A stretch of 64,000 bases of DNA from Austropuccinia psidii (Eukaryota; Basidiomycota; Pucciniomycetes; Pucciniales; Sphaerophragmiaceae). Where the stretch lies: contig JALGQZ010000012.1 in assembly GCA_023105745.1 (NCBI GenBank), forward strand, positions 43,207,852 through 43,271,851. The letters run 5' to 3'. Positions 59,481-64,000 of this stretch are shown piece after piece (positions within the stretch are counted from its first letter, which is position 1; each line of letters begins with the position of its first letter). Under the pieces are notes generated by a model. That model was not told where the DNA came from, made no database searches, and was given only the letters and a program-made list of their open reading frames with translations. The position numbers were made by a program, and so were the translations under genes.

Positions 59481-62400
59481 TACTCAGATTCCTTCAGGCT
59501 CACAAGGAGTAGGCCAAACCAGGACTCCAGTGGCTTCACACTATTCAGGAACCAGAAGATCAGTGGCTAAGAGTCAGCATTCTTCACAATCCAAGGAAGT
59601 TTCCAGGAGAAGACAAGGATTCAAGGGCAAAAGCAAGATCTGTTTCAACCAAAGGCAGAGAGAGTCTGACCCAATGATCCAGAAGCTGTTGGACTTGGTG
59701 AAAGAATTACACAAGAGCCAGAAATAGTTGTACATACTTCTGGAACCAGTAGCCCCATTAATAGAAATATTGCCCCTACTCAGACTGAACATGATGTTGT
59801 TACACCTGAGAGTAACTTAAACAGTGATGCACTGTGGTTACAAATGTCCCAATTTACTGAAAAACTCAAAAACAGTTTTCAGAACTCCAAGAAAGGCATG
59901 AGAGGATGAAAACATTAGCAGCCTCCATGGACAAAATTGTCAAGACTCTTCAAGAGGGACTTTCTTAATTGAGAAAAACCTCTGAAGAGACCAACAAGAA
60001 AAGACTGAATCAAGTCTTTGAAGAACAACACCACAGAAAAAGGGATAGAGATTGTTTGGATCAAGAGACAAACAAACAGCTTAGTGTCCACCATAACATG
60101 AAGCCCCAACCACAAGGTCATGTTACAAATACTCCATATCACCAAGAAGACATCAAACCAGATGTCATATTGGTTACTAAGGCAATATCACCATCTCAAT
60201 ACCAGGATGGAGATAATATGTCTCATTCTGAGAAAGAAGCCTTGAAACAGCTTTCAGAGGCCTCAAGCTGGCCCAAATTTCCTGGAACAGGAGAATATGA
60301 TCATATGGAGCTCATATATTCTATTGATGGACTCTTCATTGATGTACCAAGCATACCAGATTACTGGATTACTTCTAGACTAAATACAGCATTTAAAGGT
60401 CCTACTAGTATATGGTACACAGAAATGAAAGAAATCCATGGCAGAAGAAACTGGCCATGGTGGAAGAGTCAAATCATCAAAAAGTACCGAAATGGGACTG
60501 GGATATGGCAGAAGGCCATGTCATTTGAAAATGACAAGTACGCTGTGGAAAAATATCCATATGAGTGGTGTCTCAGACAGTCTAAAATACTTAAAGCCAT
60601 TGATCCTCAAATCAACATTCAAATGAGGAATCACAAACTCCTGACACTTATTCCAGGAGAAATAGAGCATGCAGTGTCCTGCAGATGCAACCACAATTGC
60701 ACTCTGGATGGAATTGTAGATACCTCACAAGATAAAAGGAAAAGAACAAATATAGGGAAAAATTCCCCATATAAAAGTAGTGGTTTAAAATAGAAACAAC
60801 CTTTTAGGGTGGAATTAAAAGACAAACTCACAGAAAGGGTTGCAGAAGTGGCAAAGAGCAAGAATTCTTGCCGAAATTGTGGTTCATCAGACCATTATGC
60901 AAATCACTGTACAAAGGAAAAGAAGAAAGTCTAAGCCATTGAGAGAGTCCCAGAGGAGGAATACCCCACAGGGGATTCTGAATCAGACTCTATTGGTGAT
61001 GCCAATAGAAAAAAATATGATGAATACCAAGACCCAAGAGAGGAATTTCTAGCAGAGTACCAAGAGGAAACACCACGAGAAATTCAGGTCTTACAGCTAG
61101 AAGCAGGCAAGCCACAAGATACTGCAAACAAAAACTTGTGTAAACACACACAAGATGCACAAACATTCCCAGTTACACCAACTGAAGGAATGGCATAAAT
61201 ACATGGGACAGCCACAAAGATGCCTTTTTGCATACAAAATGCTCAACACCCATTGATAATTGACAGTGGAGTGTACTTCTCAATAGTGGCCACAAGTTAT
61301 CTGGATCATCACTTCCCAAATTGGGAAAAACAACACTTTCCAACCAAAGAATAGAACTTCAAAAGTACATCGGGAAAGATGACATATATTGGGACAATTA
61401 TCAAAGAGATAATTATACCCCATAGGAAAGATAATATCAGACTCAATCCAGAGTTTTTTGTTCTTGAAGATGCCCAAAACCAAGGGTTTTCACTGGGAAC
61501 AGACGACTAGAGGATGTATGGCATTGATATTTACAATACTACAAACAGGCATATTACTCTTGGTACGAACAAGGAAAAGAAAGTTTCACTTGACATATAC
61601 ACAATATCTACCCATGACCCTCTAAAAGAATTACTTAATGACTTCAGGGAGGGCCAATACAGTACTACCCTCACCAGTAAACAAAAATGTAGCTTACTGA
61701 AAATTCTGAGGAAAAATAGACCAGCATTTTCCATTGGTGAAGAGCCTTTAGGAAAAATCATAGGAAATGATATAGAGTTATATCTGGATGTGAAAAGATG
61801 CTATCAAGCCATGCTGGGAATACCTCCATACCCAGCAAGTCCAGAAACTAGGAAGGAAATTGGGAAACACATCAATGAAATCCTAGAAATAGATGTAATC
61901 AGTAAGAGAGGACACAATGAAATAGTGGAAATCACTACTCCTGTCCTTATCACCTGGAATGATGGCAGATCTGGGTTGTGTGGAGATTTCAGAGCTCTGA
62001 ATGACTACAAAAAAGGTGACAGGTACCCTATACCAAGGATACCTCACTCCCTAGACAAACTAGCAAAAGCCAAATACAAACCCAAGCTGTATTGTATGAA
62101 CGTATTCCACCAGAATGGATTTAAACCAAACTCCATGAAACTACTCAGAATCATATGCCATATGGGCTTATATGAGTACGCCAGGATGCCATTTGGCATC
62201 AAAAATGCACCAGCCCACCTTCAAAGGATTATTGACCCAATATTTCAACAATAAATATTGGAAATCTTAACTGTAGTATACATTGATGACATCATTATAT
62301 ACTCAGAGACATGGGAAGACCATGTGCAGTACGTAGACAGAGTACTAAGTAAGTGCACACCCATTAATCTGAAGATTTCACTTAAAAAGTGCAATTTTGT

Positions 62401-63214
62401 CCAACAAGAGTTACTAGCTCTAGGAAATAAAGTCTCAGGTCTTAGTCTGGCCATAGACCAGAATAAAGTAGGCGCAGTACTGCAAAAGCCAGTACCAAAG
62501 AAAATCAAAGAGATGCAATCCTTCCTTGGGTTTGCAAGCTACTGCAGAAACCATATTAAACTTTTTTCCCACATAACTAGTAGCCTATACAAGTTATGCT
62601 TGTAAGATGTAGTTTTTTATTTTAACAAGGAAAGGAGGGATGCATATGAGAGGATCAAGCATGAGCTCACAAATGCACCTGTGCTCATCTCACCTGACTT
62701 GAAACTACCATTCAGGTTATAAATAGATGCATCATGTAGCCAAGGCTTGGGAGCGGCCCTTCACCAGAGACAAGTTGTATATGGTGAACCAAGAGAGGGA
62801 GTAATATGTTAAATCTGTAAGAAGCTGCAAGATTTAGAAGCCAGGTATGGGTCACCCAGACTGAATTTGTATTCTTGGTCTGTGCTCTAGATAAACTTCA
62901 CTATTATTTGGAGGGATCAGTCTTTGAAGTCTACACCAATTGCACAGCCTTGAAGTCTTTACTGAACATTAAGACTACCAATAGACACATGCTGAGGTGG
63001 CAAATAGCTATCAAAGAGTATAGAGGAAATATGACCATTATATACAAAGAAGGCAAAAGCCAAAGCAATGCAGATGGCCTCAGAAGATGGCCACTGGACA
63101 ATGTCAAAAGCAATCCAGTTTATGATCCTCAAGTATCAGCCAAGATCCCTATCCATTTCATGGAAATAGATAGGAGGAAAAACTTTGGATTTTCTGAATG
63201 GGAACCAGGAAATT

Positions 63215-64000
63215 TGGCAGCCCATGACTCAAAACCAGAGCACAAGAATGACAGCCAAAATACCATAAACCAATGGTATAGCCAAGATACCACCAAAACA
63301 TGGAGCTGACCCAAATTAGCTCAAAAAGTATCAAAATCAAGGGGAATCTCACCCCTTTCCAAATATACAAGTCCCATCATCATAGGACAAAGAATAACAA
63401 AGTTATTCCTGCTCAAAGTTGTTGCTGAGCATAAACCTTAATTTTCACCTCTCATCTGAAATAAAGAGTAAGGGGCTTAACCCCATAAAATGGGTATTTA
63501 ACTTTAAGCTCTAAGGCAGGGCTATCCAATGGTACCAGCCCAACTGAGCTAGCACCAGTATTACTGAAATTATGACCAAATTTGGGCCATATAAGGGTGA
63601 ACAAACGATTCACCTCTCATCTAACTTCTACAAATTTAGTGTGAGATACTAAAGTGGAGTCTTTTTGAAAAGAGCACAATCAGGGCTATCTGATGGTGTC
63701 ATTCATTTCCTCATATCTCAACTAGAACAAAAGTTATGGGGCAAACAAGCCCATTACAGCTTTGGCCTGAAACACACATATGTACAAAATATCTTGTGCA
63801 TGGGATAACTTTGTCATATTTAATCATAACCATATCAAATAAGGTACCATTGTGTAGAACACATACAGGGCTATACACGGAGCCAATTCTGAGGTTGATA
63901 GCTGAAGGACTAACACCTTTATGGCTGTTTTAAGGTCAAACTCCCACATTTTGGCCAAAACAGCCTTACCATGGGATAATATCCCATAACCATGATCATG
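63215..64000 (+). repeat. Third family C LTR (C3), cut by window end
   Basis: It starts TGGCAGCCCATGACTC (TGTCAGCCTGTGACTC in C1) in mid-pol, after AAATT (63210-63214), and follows the C1 LTR to the window end. There is no polypurine tract before it, so it is more likely a nested insertion than the host element's own 3' LTR. Confidence 0.85.

Larger units (their letters stand above)
57503..59822 (+). repeat. 438-bp tandem duplication in C gag, second copy split by solo LTR
   Basis: Unit 1 is 57503-57940. Unit 2 starts at 57941 (CAGGCAGTTCAGACTCCTGG) and, with the LTR and one target copy removed (57941-58041 plus 59486-59822), is also exactly 438 bp. 438 is 146 codons, so the duplication kept frame. 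The units differ at many positions. Confidence 0.88.
57125..63214 (+). pseudogene. Family C gag-pol polyprotein, broken and truncated
   Basis: The ATG at 57125 (MSPVQLRNLAFQRNQPED) opens a single gag-pol frame. The gag N-terminus contains a 438-bp duplication with a solo LTR inside. The capsid part is open at 59969-60793 (YWITSRLNTAF, RNWPWWKSQII), followed by the zinc knuckle CRNCGSSDHYANHC (about 60870) and a protease with LIIDSGVY (about 61253). Reverse transcriptase runs 61514-62605 with MPFGIKNAP and an intact YIDD (about 62278) but a stop between them. RNase H follows with YIDASCSQG-like and [15 protein letters not shown] motifs (62700-63100), with one frameshift near 62848. It stops where another C LTR begins at 63215, so integrase is not in view. 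Confidence 0.9.
44270..64000 (+). mobile_element. Family C Ty3/gypsy element, decayed, with three nested insertions
   Basis: The element starts with a 5' LTR (44270-45657) and a primer site. Its leader is split by the B element at 45797-56289. Gag-pol runs from 57125 to 63214, split by a C solo LTR (58042-59480). A further C LTR begins at 63215 and runs off the window. The 3' end is not in view. Protein wording is close to single-frame gag-pol proteins I recognise from Austropuccinia psidii. Confidence 0.85.

Noticed and set aside
1..64000. tRNA, rRNA or host protein genes
   Set aside because: I looked for tRNA-like cloverleaf pieces and conserved host domains and found none that I can support. 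The only RNA-related sites are retroelement primer sites.

Overview
This window is AT-rich nuclear DNA from a transposon-loaded fungal genome, and I found no host gene I can support. Almost everything recognisable is a long terminal repeat (LTR) retrotransposon or its remains. The Gag and Pol wording of three Ty3/gypsy families reads like predicted proteins I recognise from the myrtle rust fungus Austropuccinia psidii (Pucciniales). That assignment is from memory, not from a search. For this report I call the families A (chromovirus with 1.5 kb LTRs), B and C (single-frame gag-pol, long LTRs), S/D (relatives known mainly from 1.9-2.1 kb LTRs), copia (Ty1/copia), and T (terminal-inverted-repeat DNA element).

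Layout, left half. 1-5002 is the gag end and 5' LTR of an old minus-strand B element. A complete solo LTR (363-2243, flanked by TTGAG) sits in its gag and a T element (3208-3736) sits in its LTR. 5280-10945 is a decayed copia element with both LTRs; a 373-bp solo LTR (9221-9593, flanked by ACCAC) interrupts its RNase H. 11592-32118 is one solo S-type LTR flanked by GAAAG and split into three pieces by two A elements: a decayed plus-strand copy (12440-21316) and a young, apparently intact minus-strand copy (22235-31971, flanked by GTAGT).

Layout, right half. 32119-34019 is unrecognised. 34020-40170 holds two D-type LTRs and part of a B-like pol; a second T element (34866-36561) inserted there carries a broken OTU-protease gene. 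40865-41545 is a degenerate tandem array of about 177 bp per unit. From 44270 to the window end is a decayed plus-strand C element. It is split by a 10.5-kb minus-strand B element (45797-56289, flanked by AATAT), by a C solo LTR inside an earlier 438-bp gag duplication, and by another C LTR that runs off the window end.

Only the young A copy has open gag (445 codons) and pol (1233 codons) frames with all catalytic residues; every other coding region is a pseudogene. The least expected items are the intron-bearing OTU gene piece inside a TIR element, a Tf1-like self-priming pairing in family A, an LTR minisatellite that differs twofold in length between the two LTRs of one insertion, and an exactly 150-bp splice-bounded candidate exon conserved upstream of gag in two diverged B copies.
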